This document shows, piece by piece, positions 35,943 through 50,047 of a stretch of 64,000 nt of DNA. Numbering within the stretch: position 1 is the first letter of the stretch; each line of letters opens with the position of its first letter. The position numbers were made by a program, and so were the translations under genes. The notes beneath the pieces were generated by a model. The model saw only the letters and a program-made list of their open reading frames with translations, searched no databases and was not told the DNA's origin. Source of the stretch: Lobosporangium transversale (lineage: Eukaryota; Mortierellomycota; Mortierellomycetes; Mortierellales; Mortierellaceae); NCBI RefSeq assembly GCF_002105155.1, contig NW_019028988.1:372001-436000 (forward strand). The letters run 5' to 3'.

Positions 35943-37127
35943 ATGTCTACACGTCCTACGATTACCTGTCAAAGTCATTGGATCAGTCCCAAGGACTCCC
36001 ATAACCTTAAACGTCGCCATACCCGAGGCAACAGTTCATATTCGCGCTCTTCTCGAACTACCTTCTCATCTTCATTGTCGTCCAACATCTCATTGTCAGA
36101 CAGCACATATATCCATAGAGACCATCACCCTTACCAGGATGAGGAGCTTTGCTGTACCGATTCGCTTTGCACCAAGAATAACATTAGATACGGTGGATAC
36201 AATAATAATATCAATGATCTCGAGAAGCCAATGCAATCTTCGGATGTACCGAGTTGGTTTGGGTCTCTTAGGAGCTTTGCTATCTCTGCTAGTGCCACTT
36301 CAAGGGGGGTATTCACATCTCTGAACGCCTCCTTACCATCCCACTCATCTAAATCCAATCCTTCATCATCACCATGCCGAGGCAAGTCGTCCTCCATCTA
36401 TTACGCAGGCCTTCTAGACGATGACAGCGACAGTGGCTCTAGCAACAACTATGATGAACCTATCACAAGCAAAAACGGACTGAAGGAGAATCGTGTACGT
36501 GGGCCACGGATGAACTGGGCCAAGCTCGATCCTTCACTAGGGAGTATTTTTTCACAGCCATACAAGGCTATTCCTGAACCCGAACTTTCATCTCCTTCCT
36601 CTCCCTCAACTGCATCTGCGTCTTCACTTCAGTCACCGACTTTTTCGGATGTCGAGCATCTAGCCGTCTCAGAAGCGTGTCGCCATGACGATGATGCCAG
36701 CATCTACCACGCCGAGATTGACAGGGTTACGAGCAATGGTGACGACGAATGTCCTAAATTCTCCAGTTATCGCCACTATGGCCGTATGCTTAAAGAAGAT
36801 GCTGATCTTGGAAATGGGCCAACCTCAAACGCGTATGCGAATGCTTATCTTGGCTCGAAATCGACTCCTACAACCTCTGCTTTTTCATATATCAAATCCT
36901 ATGTTCCATCATTACCAGGTTTTAATAATGAAACAAAACGGACAGGAGCTAGGTCACCGACAACAGTATCATCGTCATTATCCTCCTCTTCTGGAACGGG
37001 ACTTTGGTCCATTCGAAAATTATCCATGACTCTATTGAGTAATGACCTATACGCGCCCATCGATCCCTCGTCCGACGAGGCTTTCATACCAACCGACAAT
37101 AGGAAGATGCATGGCCAACAACCTTGA
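35943..37127 (+). CDS. Ser-rich protein of unknown function
   Basis: Intronless, 394 residues, starting MSTRPTITCQSHWISPKDSH. Serine-rich and disordered throughout, with KRRHTRGNSSYSRSSRTTFS near the N-terminus, islands such as SSDVPSWFGSLRSFAISASA and NWAKLDPSLGSIFSQPYKAI that could be conserved short helices, and a charged end. No membrane span, no known domain. The CT-rich leader of about 300 bases suggests a properly transcribed gene. I do not recognise the family. Confidence 0.7.
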   Translation: MSTRPTITCQSHWISPKDSHNLKRRHTRGNSSYSRSSRTTFSSSLSSNISLSDSTYIHRDHHPYQDEELCCTDSLCTKNNIRYGGYNNNINDLEKPMQSSDVPSWFGSLRSFAISASATSRGVFTSLNASLPSHSSKSNPSSSPCRGKSSSIYYAGLLDDDSDSGSSNNYDEPITSKNGLKENRVRGPRMNWAKLDPSLGSIFSQPYKAIPEPELSSPSSPSTASASSLQSPTFSDVEHLAVSEACRHDDDASIYHAEIDRVTSNGDDECPKFSSYRHYGRMLKEDADLGNGPTSNAYANAYLGSKSTPTTSAFSYIKSYVPSLPGFNNETKRTGARSPTTVSSSLSSSSGTGLWSIRKLSMTLLSNDLYAPIDPSSDEAFIPTDNRKMHGQQP

Positions 37128-39764
37128 AGGAATGGTTATAAGGACCATAAGACTGCTACAACTGCTATAACACCTACTACTTGCTGTTACGACGAATGCA
37201 CTATCGATCTCTCCTATAGCTATTTCCTCCAAGGATCCTTGATATGTCTACACCAATACACTAGGCAATCCTAAACATCTTCCCATGTCCTTCTGCAGCA
37301 GGGGCATGCGGAAGATTATGTGGACTGATTGAGAAGCTATCACCAATATGTATTGTTATTTTGCAATTGTAATAAAATAAAGCGTAGAGATTTTATGCGC
37401 AAAAGTAAGAACGACGAGTTATACTCAATGCTTCGTATAGAATCTTCCCCAATAATCTCATATTTTGCAAACGCAGTGTTCCCATTTTAAATAATGCAAC
37501 GAGTAATGAGCCAATGATGCAGAGGGGAGAAATGTAGAGACTAGAAAGTAAAGCCTGCTAGATCATAGACAAGGAGTAAAACTTCAGAACGATTCGGCAT
37601 ATGGAACTCTTTGGTAAATGAATGGAATAATTGAGTAAACCTCGTCGGCTCTATGGCTTTTAGGAGAACCTCCCTTTGATTCCCAAAAGCTTAAATATAT
37701 TCTCATCATTTTCTTCTTCTATCGCTTCCACTCCCCTTTTATCATGATCATATCGACAGCGCCTCAATTGTTTGATGCCCTGTTTTATATCTGCAAATAT
37801 CTATTTATTAGATTCTCTGGTGTCAGGCTCTGCAGCCTACTCTGTCCTCGAGTACCGGAGTAAGTACTCAATGTTCGTAGTTTTGAATGATCTGCGCGTT
37901 TTTAAGAGCAAATCTAACTAACGAATATTCGATCGATAGATATAAAGACGAGCTGTAGGAATTTGTTCAACAAACGCCTTCGAAATGAATAGGGGCTCAA
38001 CGATGGTGATAAGGGTATTTACCCTCAGCCAAGAATTATTGAAAAATCCAGTCATTTAAAACATAATGTCTTTTGGGTCCTATTATCAACCACAAGACTT
38101 CGACGCCTGCTCCTCCGTTTGAGAAACCGCCAGGACGTCACGAGATCCTGGGGACCTCTACGTTTCAGACATTGAGACAGCTGGCAATCAAAAAAGTCTT
38201 GGTAGACTACTACGGCTTTGTCCTTCCTAAACAAAGTTCACGGTTTGCTCCGTAAGCTTGTTCTGGAGTACACGAAATAATAGACCCCAACATCCGTCGT
38301 TTGCTCTAGAGCTAACCTACATTTGGAAGAGTTTGCCATTATTGAGCAACGTTATGTCTCGATTAGGTTACCAACATCAACCCAAAGCTCCGTGCGCTCA
38401 TGTCTGCATGTGCTCCTCCTGATGGCTATGACGAATATGGGAAATTGGGGCTTACTTCATTGGGTCTGTATCCTTTTTATTGTTCTTTTGAAACCTTTCA
38501 CGACTACTGACCGAACCACTGATACGGGTTAAGGCCCATGAATAATCGGATGGCATTTGTGGATATACAATTCAACAATTTCACCCAGTCACTAAGAATA
38601 TAATCATCTCTTCACCGTCGCTAAAATACAATTCTCTTGGGAAATACAGCTGAGAAGAGTAGTTAACGTAGAAGACATCTTTTGGACGATCCGATTCTGC
38701 AGAGACAGAGACAGAAGATTCAGATGTCACCCAATTATTGCAGAGCGTCAGGTAGCAGCAAAGAAATCCAGAGTTGTGGTTTACCATGTGTCTATTCGTT
38801 AGCAGTTATGGATCCGCGAATATGGACTCTCACAGGAGCATAGGGGTTTACGGAGCAGGACCATGGCGTAGAGCGCATGCTGGGACTCAAAAAGCTGGAG
38901 AAGCTCTCGATTACCCCCCAGTCTGTGCTAACGCCCAAGTAACCATTTAATTTTACAAAGTGGATAGCGATGTATAAAAATATTTATACTCTGCATGCAT
39001 TTTAAGTTGATGCGTATGAATTTGGTTGGTTCGTTTCATTCAGATGTACTGACACTGTGCTACCTGATGATCATGTTTTTCTGTGGAAAGAACACTTGAA
39101 TTTTTCCGTATTTTCCGATCATTTGCTGGAGAGAGTCTCAGACGCTTTTGTTTGGCCAACTACGCATTTATAAAAACGTTGGAGTATATTGCGGGTCCGT
39201 TGAACCGAAGTATTACAATGTATTTGTTATTTATGTTCATGTAGTTGACAAAACAGCTCGAGAGCCCAGAGCTGTGATAGCTTTTGTATTTTTATAGCCT
39301 ATTCGAATGTGCTCTTCAAGTGGATGCAGAATAACTGGGGCTACTGTAGGCTCATAAAAGGTGGACATGTGTGGTGTAGAGTACATAAAAGAGAACAAGA
39401 GATACAATATGCAATTGGTACATGAACTCAATGAAAGTTTATGTCACGCCCAAGTTCAAATCGAGGGTGCTTGTCTGTTATCCTCTCAATAAAGTCAAGT
39501 CTTCAGCATGCACTTCACATTCATTCTCAGTCATTACTTTCCTTCTCTCATACTCTCACCTTCTGTTCCTCTTCTTTGACCATTCATTTATTCTCCCTCC
39601 ATCAAATCTCAATCACTACATTGCATGTAGCAACTCTCATTCCTCTAAGCTCTTTTTGGATTGGTCTTCACTTGCCTAACCTTTTGTAGCATTTCATATT
39701 ACAACAACAATACTGCAGTAAATACCTTTTCTTGTCCACCGAAAACTCTCTCTTACTTCCTGTT
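37128..39764. other. Gene-poor region with decayed coding remnants
   Basis: 2.6 kb. On plus, 38073-38255 reads PPFEKPPGRHEILGTSTFQT then LRQLAIKKVLVDYYGFVLPK, and 38360-38460 reads NPKLRALMSACAPPDGYDEY in another frame; stops and shifts intervene, so this looks like a broken gene of unknown family. On minus, 38581-38700 reads ESDRPKDVFYVNYSSQLYFP. The last 250 bases (39510-39760) are the CT-rich leader of the bZIP gene. Confidence 0.4.
38073..38470 (+). pseudogene. Possible decayed gene, family unknown
   Basis: Protein-like reading in successive frames: GRHEILGTSTFQTLRQLAIK to KQSSRFAP-stop (38255), then LTYIWKSLPLLSNVMSRL (38310-38366) and NPKLRALMSACAPPDGYDEY (about 38378-38440). The segments run in the same direction and are separated by stops or shifts. 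Splicing could explain part of it but I find no convincing donor/acceptor set. Confidence 0.3.
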
Positions 39765-41747
39765 ATGAACAACGCTCACTTTTCTCGGGATCTTTCCTAC
39801 TCGGAGGATGACGACGACCTGGTTTTCCAGGACCGTGACGATGACATGGATATGGCTTATAGTCAGTCAATGGATCATCATAGCATGGGCCTTCATTACA
39901 ATAACACCATTGGCACCTCTTCCCCTAATGCAAACTATCTGACTCCTTACAATTATGCTGATGGCAACAATCATATACACCACATTAACAACAACAACAG
40001 TAACAGCATCCATAGTTCTGGACAAAGCACCTATGCCAATCATAGCACTAATCTCAATAATAATGTTAGTATTAACGATCATAGTAATAATATTATCAAT
40101 GGCGTTCTCCATAACAACACCATTGGCAATCATGCTACCACCATTACAAATCAGTACGACAGCAATAATAACATTGATAGTAACAGCAACGAGTACTCCA
40201 ACAATAACACAAATCCTCCAGAAAAGATCCGTAAGAAACCAGGCCGAAAGCCCGGGCCAACTTGCCCTGCTTTACGCAAGGAGCAAAACAGAGCAGCTCA
40301 ACGGGCCTTCAGAGATAGGAAAGAGCGCCATTTGCATCAGCTTGAAAACATGATCAAGGATCTTAAGAACCAGCACTTTCTTGTTACGAGCGCCTATCAG
40401 CGCGAGATACGTCAGCTCAAGGCTGCTATTGAGTCGCTTCAGAGCGAAAACTATTACCTTCGCGAAGTTGTCTTTGCCTTCGAGTCAGCATTAAGCAAAA
40501 GTAATCATCTTGACATCCTCAAAGATGTTAAGCAGGAGTTATTCCGTCGTCATTATGAAAATCGCGCCGCAAACGCTGCTGCCAAATCCGCATTAAACGC
40601 ATCCCCAGTTCCAGTCACTCCAGCTACTCCGGGTACCCCCATTACTCCAGCCACACCAGTGACACCAGCGACTGGACCAACAACCCCCCCTGCAGCTTTG
40701 GTTGCTTCTTCTGATATCCCGAAAAGTACTGCACCAGCAACGCCTCACTCGCCTGCCGGTACTATGTCCCCAGGCGTTGCAGCTGCGGCTGTTTCTTCGC
40801 CTCACCATGCTTCATCCTCGTCTTCATATGCTGTCACGGCTCCAGCCCCAATTACATCCATCAGCGATGTTAATAATAATGACAATATGGATACAAGTGA
40901 AGACCATGGAGCAGGACAGAATCAATCGCAGATCCACACCGCTGAGGAAGGTATCTTATCGTTGGACGGAGATATTTTATATAAAGCTCCGCCACTCTTC
41001 ATCTCAGAGATTTCAGGTGATGGAAAAGCAGGCGTACCATCATCCCTCTATGTCCCGTTGTCTGTGCCACGACCCACATATCGCCCACCTGGTACGACTT
41101 TACCCAAGCATACGGATTACACAAAGCACCCAACCGTCTTTGATGAGTTGCAGTCATCGCTCTTTCCACCTGGAACATTGGAATCGTTTCATATTAGTAT
41201 GGCAACTCCACAGGAGGTCGTCAGTGATGATTCGTTGTTTGCAGATCCAACGCAAACGGGGGATGGGACTTCTACATCTCAATCTATTGGACACGATAAA
41301 GACGGTAGCGAGTCCCCGTTAGTGAATGTTAAGGAATTGGATGATGGCAGCGATGATGAACAGTTTTTCCACTGGGTTTCTTCAACATTGGGAATCAAAA
41401 AGGAAGTTGCACGGGAGCATCGGTTGCGAAAAGAGTTTAGGATCCTCGCGCAGGCTAAACCACAGGAGAATCCGAATATTGATCCACATATCTATGAATT
41501 ACCACACGATCCACGCATTGACTTTATCCCCTGTGCCAAGCTGCGCGCACAGATGATTGTACATCAGCATCGATACGATCCAGACGAATTATTCCAGCTG
41601 TTGATTGATGGAGCGATCTGTCATGGACCGCCACTCCATAAAGATAGCTGGCAGTTACCCGAGGCTTTCTTTGAGCGATTTGGTTTTCTGTTGGGTCTGG
41701 AGTTGGAGCGCATTAGAAACAAGAAATGGCCTCCCAAGAAGGACTAG
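39765..41747 (+). CDS. bZIP transcription factor, YAP/Pap1 class
   Basis: 660 residues, intronless. The N-terminal 150 residues are Asp-, Asn- and His-rich. A basic lead RKKPGRKPGP precedes the bZIP domain at about 155-220: KEQNRAAQRAFRDRKERHL has the N-x2-A-Q-x2-F-R signature of fungal YAP/Pap1 factors, followed by a heptad helix LENMIKDLKNQHFLVTSAYQ. The middle is Pro/Thr/Ala-rich (VTPATPGTPITPATPVTP). The C-terminal domain (PHDPRIDFIPCAKLRAQMIV, FERFGFLLGLELERIRNKKW) resembles the DUF3425-type tail seen in other fungal bZIPs. No cysteine-rich redox domain of Yap1 kind is present, so a stress role is less certain. Start at 39765 is the first ATG. Confidence 0.9.
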   Translation: MNNAHFSRDLSYSEDDDDLVFQDRDDDMDMAYSQSMDHHSMGLHYNNTIGTSSPNANYLTPYNYADGNNHIHHINNNNSNSIHSSGQSTYANHSTNLNNNVSINDHSNNIINGVLHNNTIGNHATTITNQYDSNNNIDSNSNEYSNNNTNPPEKIRKKPGRKPGPTCPALRKEQNRAAQRAFRDRKERHLHQLENMIKDLKNQHFLVTSAYQREIRQLKAAIESLQSENYYLREVVFAFESALSKSNHLDILKDVKQELFRRHYENRAANAAAKSALNASPVPVTPATPGTPITPATPVTPATGPTTPPAALVASSDIPKSTAPATPHSPAGTMSPGVAAAAVSSPHHASSSSSYAVTAPAPITSISDVNNNDNMDTSEDHGAGQNQSQIHTAEEGILSLDGDILYKAPPLFISEISGDGKAGVPSSLYVPLSVPRPTYRPPGTTLPKHTDYTKHPTVFDELQSSLFPPGTLESFHISMATPQEVVSDDSLFADPTQTGDGTSTSQSIGHDKDGSESPLVNVKELDDGSDDEQFFHWVSSTLGIKKEVAREHRLRKEFRILAQAKPQENPNIDPHIYELPHDPRIDFIPCAKLRAQMIVHQHRYDPDELFQLLIDGAICHGPPLHKDSWQLPEAFFERFGFLLGLELERIRNKKWPPKKD

Positions 41748-42116
41748 TTACAAGGATAACAACAACATCATTCAAGAGGCCTTCCAGCTACATCTACATG
41801 CATTCATATAATTGGATTTGTATGTTTGTGCGTATTTCTTCCTTTCAGCATCTCGTCTACATTATTCGCATATCTTTCATTCTTTTGTTTCATCAAACTT
41901 GTATCATAATCTTTTCTTGACAATCGAGGAAAGAAAGAAAAAAAGACAGATAATATATATGTTATAGTACTAAACCCATAACCTTCTAGAGCTTTTTCTA
42001 TTTGCACTCATTTTTTCGAAGAATAAAAAATTGGAAAAGAATAAAAAAAAAAAAAAAAAAAAAAAAAGGCAGATTAAGAACTTTATTTGTTTAGTAATGT
42101 ATATATCGTCACATTT
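41748..42116. other. Convergent intergenic spacer
   Basis: 370 bases between stop codons of the bZIP gene (plus) and DHFR (minus), with an A26 run near 42042-42067 and AT-rich sequence. No gene. Confidence 0.5.
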
Positions 42117-45380
<3,264 letters not shown>

Positions 45381-47414
45381 ATGGCTGCTTCAGTAGATAC
45401 CTTCAACGGCCCACAAACGCTTCAACAGAAGCATAATCAACGCTCTTCTCAATGGAGCAAGCGTACTGTCCCTAGTCCTGCATTAGCCCTAGCTTCTTTG
45501 CGGACGTCTTTCTCTCGAACATCTGAGAGCAAAAATAACAGCAAGAGCACCAGACATTCAACCTCCACCCCATCACCACCCTCCTCCGCATCCTCTATCG
45601 AGGAAGCTAAACACTACAGCAACAGAAAGAAAATCGACTCGGGTATTGACCTGCAGACCATCTCTCCCACTAAATTGCACACGATTAGAAATGGTCCCGC
45701 TGATGATTCAGAGGGTGGCTACTTCGATATCCTAGACAAGTACTGTCACTCGGATGAGGATCCAACCTCACCCTCTACTGCCTCACCAACCACGCCTTTT
45801 TCCTCCGGCCATGGATGGTCGGATATTCGTTCACCACAACCGCCAACACCTCCTGTCAGCTCTAATAAACATCAGCAACATCAACAGCAACAACCTCAGA
45901 AAACCTCTGTACCTGTTCCTCCTCCGAGGAGAACTCCTCTCAGAAGCTCATCGGCCCCAGTGCTTGATTCTACTTCAGGCGCGCAGAACTACAACAAACC
46001 CAGCTACAGCCCAATGCTCGCAGCCTCTGCACGGTTCAATGCTTATCTGCAATCAACCTCAAACAGGAACAGCCACGACTCATTACCTCTCAGCTATAGT
46101 TTTAATCATAACCTGCAGAACATTAATGCGTATTCGTCATCCAACCAATCATCGCCAACGACAAGTTTGCGCTCAAAAAGACCTATTCCTACACCAGGGA
46201 CGAGTATCACTACCCTTCCCACTTCTTCGCCCAGCCTTTCCGGAACCTCAAATCCCTCGTCTCAGGGTGTTGGTCGCGAATCTAGACCCGAGACCCCTGC
46301 CAAAGACAATTCCAGAGCTCTATTGAATGCACCAAACCAGTATGATATCGCCAACAGCAGTAACCCACAGTTACCTCTGCAAAGCCAACAGCAACCTTTG
46401 AACCATTTCTCGACCGTAGTCGAAGAAACTATGAGACGAAACAAAACTACTTCCGTATCCAGTTCCATGTCATCTTCAGGGGTGACAGAAGGACTAATGA
46501 CAGTCAATCCATATGCGGACAATGCAATGTCGACACCAACATCACAGCGTGGACGAAGCAATTCGGATCAGACTCAGAAAGGTTTCATATCAGGGCATCC
46601 AAGAGGGGATCGGTATTACATGAGCGATCCGCATTTTGGTCGTGGTCAGGGAGAGCAGTCCTACTTCAGATCGAGTCAGTCATGTCTCTCACCTTCATCC
46701 CCTGTGCCATCGGCTTCTTCGTCTGCTTCATCGCCAGTGACACCTTCCGAAATGCTATTTCGCCGATTCGATGATCGCACACGAACTCTCAGCCAGAGTT
46801 CATTGTTGACTCCGAAGTCAACAGCCTCAAAGTATGCTGCCGCTCTACCTCCGGGCACAAAGTCAGCACTGGTCAAGAAACCTCCATCACCCTTCGGTCG
46901 TCCACGGTCCAAAGATGGTGTTCTAGCCGCAGCCGCAGCCCTGAATCCTGATGGGTCTGTGCGAAAGGTCGTCTTTGGGGATATGATCACGATTGTAACT
47001 GTAGAGCGTGCAGAGGTCCCTCCACCAATGAATCCAGCATTGAGGAAGAAGAAAAAGGAGAAGCTCAAGTTGCGCAAGAAGAAGAAATCAACCAAGGCAG
47101 GGCCACACCCGGATCCGGAATACGACTCTGATTACTATAATGAGCCCTATACCCCAGAGCCGACCGAGGTGGTGGTAACTCAGGCGCCATGGATAGGAAA
47201 TCCAAATTACGACGAAGAAAAACAAAACTCGAGCTTTTATTATGATGACAGTGACGATTACGATGAAGATGATGGTTATGAGTACGAAGCCCCTGCTGAG
47301 TATAGTGACGATGAGGATGAGGATGAGGATGAAAGTGAAGAAGAGGTCTCGCCTAAGAAAAAAGGTGGAATCTTCAAGTTCAAACGTGCAGTCAACCGTC
47401 TTCTCCGTAATTGA
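45381..47414 (+). CDS. Large Ser/Pro-rich protein with conserved-looking basic/acidic C-terminus
   Basis: Intronless, 677 residues. The first 500 residues are Ser/Pro/Thr/Gln-rich and disordered, with scattered SP/TP sites (likely proline-directed kinase targets). From about 500 the sequence is less simple: RKVVFGDMITIVTVERAEVP, then a basic stretch MNPALRKKKKEKLKLRKKKK, acidic-Tyr stretches (DSDYYNEPYTPEPTEVVVTQ; DDSDDYDEDDGYEYEAPAEY) and a final basic helix GGIFKFKRAVNRLLRN that could bind membranes. No known domain recognised. The VVFGDMITIVTVERAE patch is the best candidate for a conserved core. Confidence 0.78.
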   Translation: MAASVDTFNGPQTLQQKHNQRSSQWSKRTVPSPALALASLRTSFSRTSESKNNSKSTRHSTSTPSPPSSASSIEEAKHYSNRKKIDSGIDLQTISPTKLHTIRNGPADDSEGGYFDILDKYCHSDEDPTSPSTASPTTPFSSGHGWSDIRSPQPPTPPVSSNKHQQHQQQQPQKTSVPVPPPRRTPLRSSSAPVLDSTSGAQNYNKPSYSPMLAASARFNAYLQSTSNRNSHDSLPLSYSFNHNLQNINAYSSSNQSSPTTSLRSKRPIPTPGTSITTLPTSSPSLSGTSNPSSQGVGRESRPETPAKDNSRALLNAPNQYDIANSSNPQLPLQSQQQPLNHFSTVVEETMRRNKTTSVSSSMSSSGVTEGLMTVNPYADNAMSTPTSQRGRSNSDQTQKGFISGHPRGDRYYMSDPHFGRGQGEQSYFRSSQSCLSPSSPVPSASSSASSPVTPSEMLFRRFDDRTRTLSQSSLLTPKSTASKYAAALPPGTKSALVKKPPSPFGRPRSKDGVLAAAAALNPDGSVRKVVFGDMITIVTVERAEVPPPMNPALRKKKKEKLKLRKKKKSTKAGPHPDPEYDSDYYNEPYTPEPTEVVVTQAPWIGNPNYDEEKQNSSFYYDDSDDYDEDDGYEYEAPAEYSDDEDEDEDESEEEVSPKKKGGIFKFKRAVNRLLRN

Positions 47415-47642
47415 ACATCAAATCATTGTTGAGAGCATTTTCGCTCTTTTTTCATGTGCGAGCCGCATTTTTATTATGTACAGTATATTTTTTTTTTGTA
47501 ATTATTATTATCGGTTATAGTCCATATTCCTTAATTAAAGATTATTCTTGAAGGAAAAAAGAGAAAAAAAATTCGATTACTTGTATATACAATCTCCTGC
47601 GTTTTTTTTTTTTTTTTTTTTTTTTTTTCTGCCTTGACTCCT

Positions 47643-48245
47643 TCATTCTGTCTTCTCTTCCTGTGATAATCCTTCGAGTAATTTCTTAAGAGCATCTTCA
47701 TTTGCGTTTTTGAGTTCTTTGTCCTTTTGTTCTTTGATCCGTTTCAGCTCCTCTAATGCTGCAGCTTGTTGTGCCTTTCGGACTGCAGCCTCTTCTGCAG
47801 ACGTAGCCGAGATCTTGGATAGTTTGTATTGTAAAGGAGGTGGGACATCTGGATCATCGCAGCTGGATGATAATGAGGACACGTCTCCTATTGCTGTTGC
47901 TGTTGTTGTCGAATACCGGGCGGCATTCAATGCTCGTCTTGGTGAAGTTGGGGATGTGATGGTAGCCCAGGAATGCTCACTGTCCTGATCATCATCACAG
48001 GAACAGATCTGTTCGAGTGATAGACCAGCAAGTGCTTGAGCAATATGAAGTCCACATCCTAAAAGCAAAAAGGAGTGAGATCCATGGTGTCAAAACATAA
48101 ATACTTCCGACGTCGATTGATGGCCATGGCGCCACACCAGTGGTTGCTGCTCTTGTTGTAAAAAAAAAAAAAAAAAAAAAAAAGCGCGCTTCTTACCTTC
48201 CCAGGTATACTTGCCACAGTCATGACAAATCACTCGGTGGCACAT
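47643..48245 (-). CDS. Small protein with Cys/His N-terminus and coiled coil (exons 48245-48197, 48058-47643)
   Basis: 154 residues on two exons (joined phase 1). The N-terminus MCHRVICHDCGKYTWEGCGL has Cys/His spacing suited to a small metal knuckle (CH-x4-CH-x-C), continuing HIAQALAGLSLEQICSCDDD with a further Cys pair. The middle is Ser/Thr-rich (PTSPRRALNAARYSTTTATA) and the end is a charged helix, AEEAAVRKAQQAAALEELKR to EKTE, probably a coiled coil. Similar short fungal proteins exist in which only the Cys-rich start is conserved, but I cannot name a function. The intron holds an A23 run (plus strand). Confidence 0.72.
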
Positions 48246-49216
48246 TGTTACAAATATCGACTGAGTGTGAATAGGGGATATGAAGCAACAATCAGTAGAT
48301 CGGATGAGGGGACACTGAAAAGTAAAAAGTCGTTCTTATTAATGGAAGGAATGAGTTGAATGAGCAAGAATCTGGTAGAATGAGAATCGAGTGAGAATGG
48401 GAAAAAAAGGTACAAACAAGGAGTGATATTGCGCAGAGGAGGAGAGAGAAAGAGAAGGAGGAAAAAAATATATGTATGTATACATATACGCCGAGCGGCC
48501 CTCTTGCTTTTTAGACGGGACAGAGTTACCTTATTCTGCTACAACAGCCAGAAGCCATTGTTTGTCCTTGTTCTGTTCGCGTCTGTGAGGATTGTAAACA
48601 GAATGTGAGCACAAAAAAGAAATTTCCCCACCATTTTCTTGTGCTCGGTCTTGTTAGTTATTTCCAAACAAAATCCGAGATTGTGTTCCTTTAATTCCCT
48701 ACAATGATACCCAGAATAGTTCCCAGCACTTCATATAGGAGAAATTGGTCCCTGAATGTGCCCGCAATGAGCAGCGAGTGTGTGCGCATGGGTATATGGA
48801 GTAAATGGTATTGGAGTAAAGGGCACTGGAGTTAGTCCTATTGCCGATATGAAGAAGGAAGTAAGGGAGAATAGATAGATTATTAAAAGAACAAAAAGAT
48901 ACAGACTTGCCTCCGTAACCTTTTCTACTGGTGTACTGTGTTGACAAGAAGACAATAATAGGCAATTCTCCAAGCGCAAGTATTCAACTGCTCTGTAGGG
49001 GACAAATGAGACGATCCTTGCATTTTATCACCATCACATCATACCAAATCGCTACCTATTGTACGAAAAGGCGGTGCAATCATTCCATTGGCTTGCAAAA
49101 GAAAAGAAAGTAAATCGGCTCAAAAAGCTTGAAGGCATTCACATCCGGACCCATGGAGTGGTGTCTTTATTGAAGGATTCTTTTTTGTATGCACAATACT
49201 GGTTTTTTTTTTTCTT

Positions 49217-49255
<39 letters not shown>

Positions 49256-49974
49256 AAGCAGACAGGATATATTATAAAAATGGTGGCAAAGGACACAAAG
49301 AAAACAGCTCACTTTAAAAAATATGTGTATTCTTCCCATGCTCAAAATTCCTCCGGACTATCCCGTCGTCCGAAAGATACGCCAATAGGCTATTTGTCAT
49401 CAACAGTCTCATGTCTCGATAAACACTCTAGACTTTACTGATCAAGCTGGAATAAAAATAACGCGTCCATCACAAGTGATTTTGAGGACTTTTTGATCAA
49501 TACAAGACCTTCTACATTGCTCTTTATCTGTCTCTATTCCTTTCTTCCTTTCTTTTTTTTTGTACATAAGAATATAAGGCAGACTAGACTTAGCAGACTA
49601 AGTCCCCTTGGAAGAGGTATCACTTGTAACGAACTTTCTTTTATATTCCTTTATTGTTCATTGCCTTTACACCTTAATATGTTCTTGTTATTATTCCAAT
49701 CTTTTTACTCAGCCACGCAAACATCCATACCATTTTATACAATTCATTTTATACAATTATTTTTCATACAAACACAATGTTGTGTTCGCTTAGATCTGAA
49801 GAAGTAGCAGAAGAAAAAGAGTTTGATCACGATGCCTGGTTGCTCACTATCAATGCACACATATATAGTCCGTCCCATTAAAAAACGAGACATTCCATCT
49901 ATTGTAAAAAGAAGAAATGTATTAGAACACAGAAATAAATAAATAAATAAATTAACCAAGAAAAAAAAGTATTA
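48246..49974. other. Gene-poor flank of the Fanzor element
   Basis: 1.7 kb. Contains purine-rich leader of the Cys-motif gene (48340-48470) and a T20/A30 palindrome at 49203-49253. AT-rich sequence at 49860-49974 shows patchy similarity to the inverted right flank (see findings). No gene supported. Confidence 0.5.
49203..49253. repeat. T-run/A-run palindrome
   Basis: T11-C-T9 (49203-49223) directly followed by A30 (49224-49253). It can fold as an A-T hairpin. Confidence 0.9.
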
Positions 49975-50039
49975 TCAAGCCAATACTTACAATTTTTTTA
50001 AGACGAAGGCCTTTCTGGACCTAGTCATGTTTGTAGTAG
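49975..50039 (+). repeat. Left terminal inverted repeat of the Fanzor element
   Basis: 65 bases starting TCAAGCCAATACTTAC and ending TTTGTAGTAG. Its reverse complement matches 53131-53195 at 60 of 65 positions with no gaps. The inner end lies 8 bases from the stop codon of the Fanzor gene. The unit contains a possible hairpin around GACTAGG/CCTTCGTC. In TnpB-type elements this side (3' of the nuclease) encodes the guide RNA scaffold, so the repeat may be part of it (inference). Confidence 0.93.
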
Positions 50040-50047
50040 ATTGTGTC

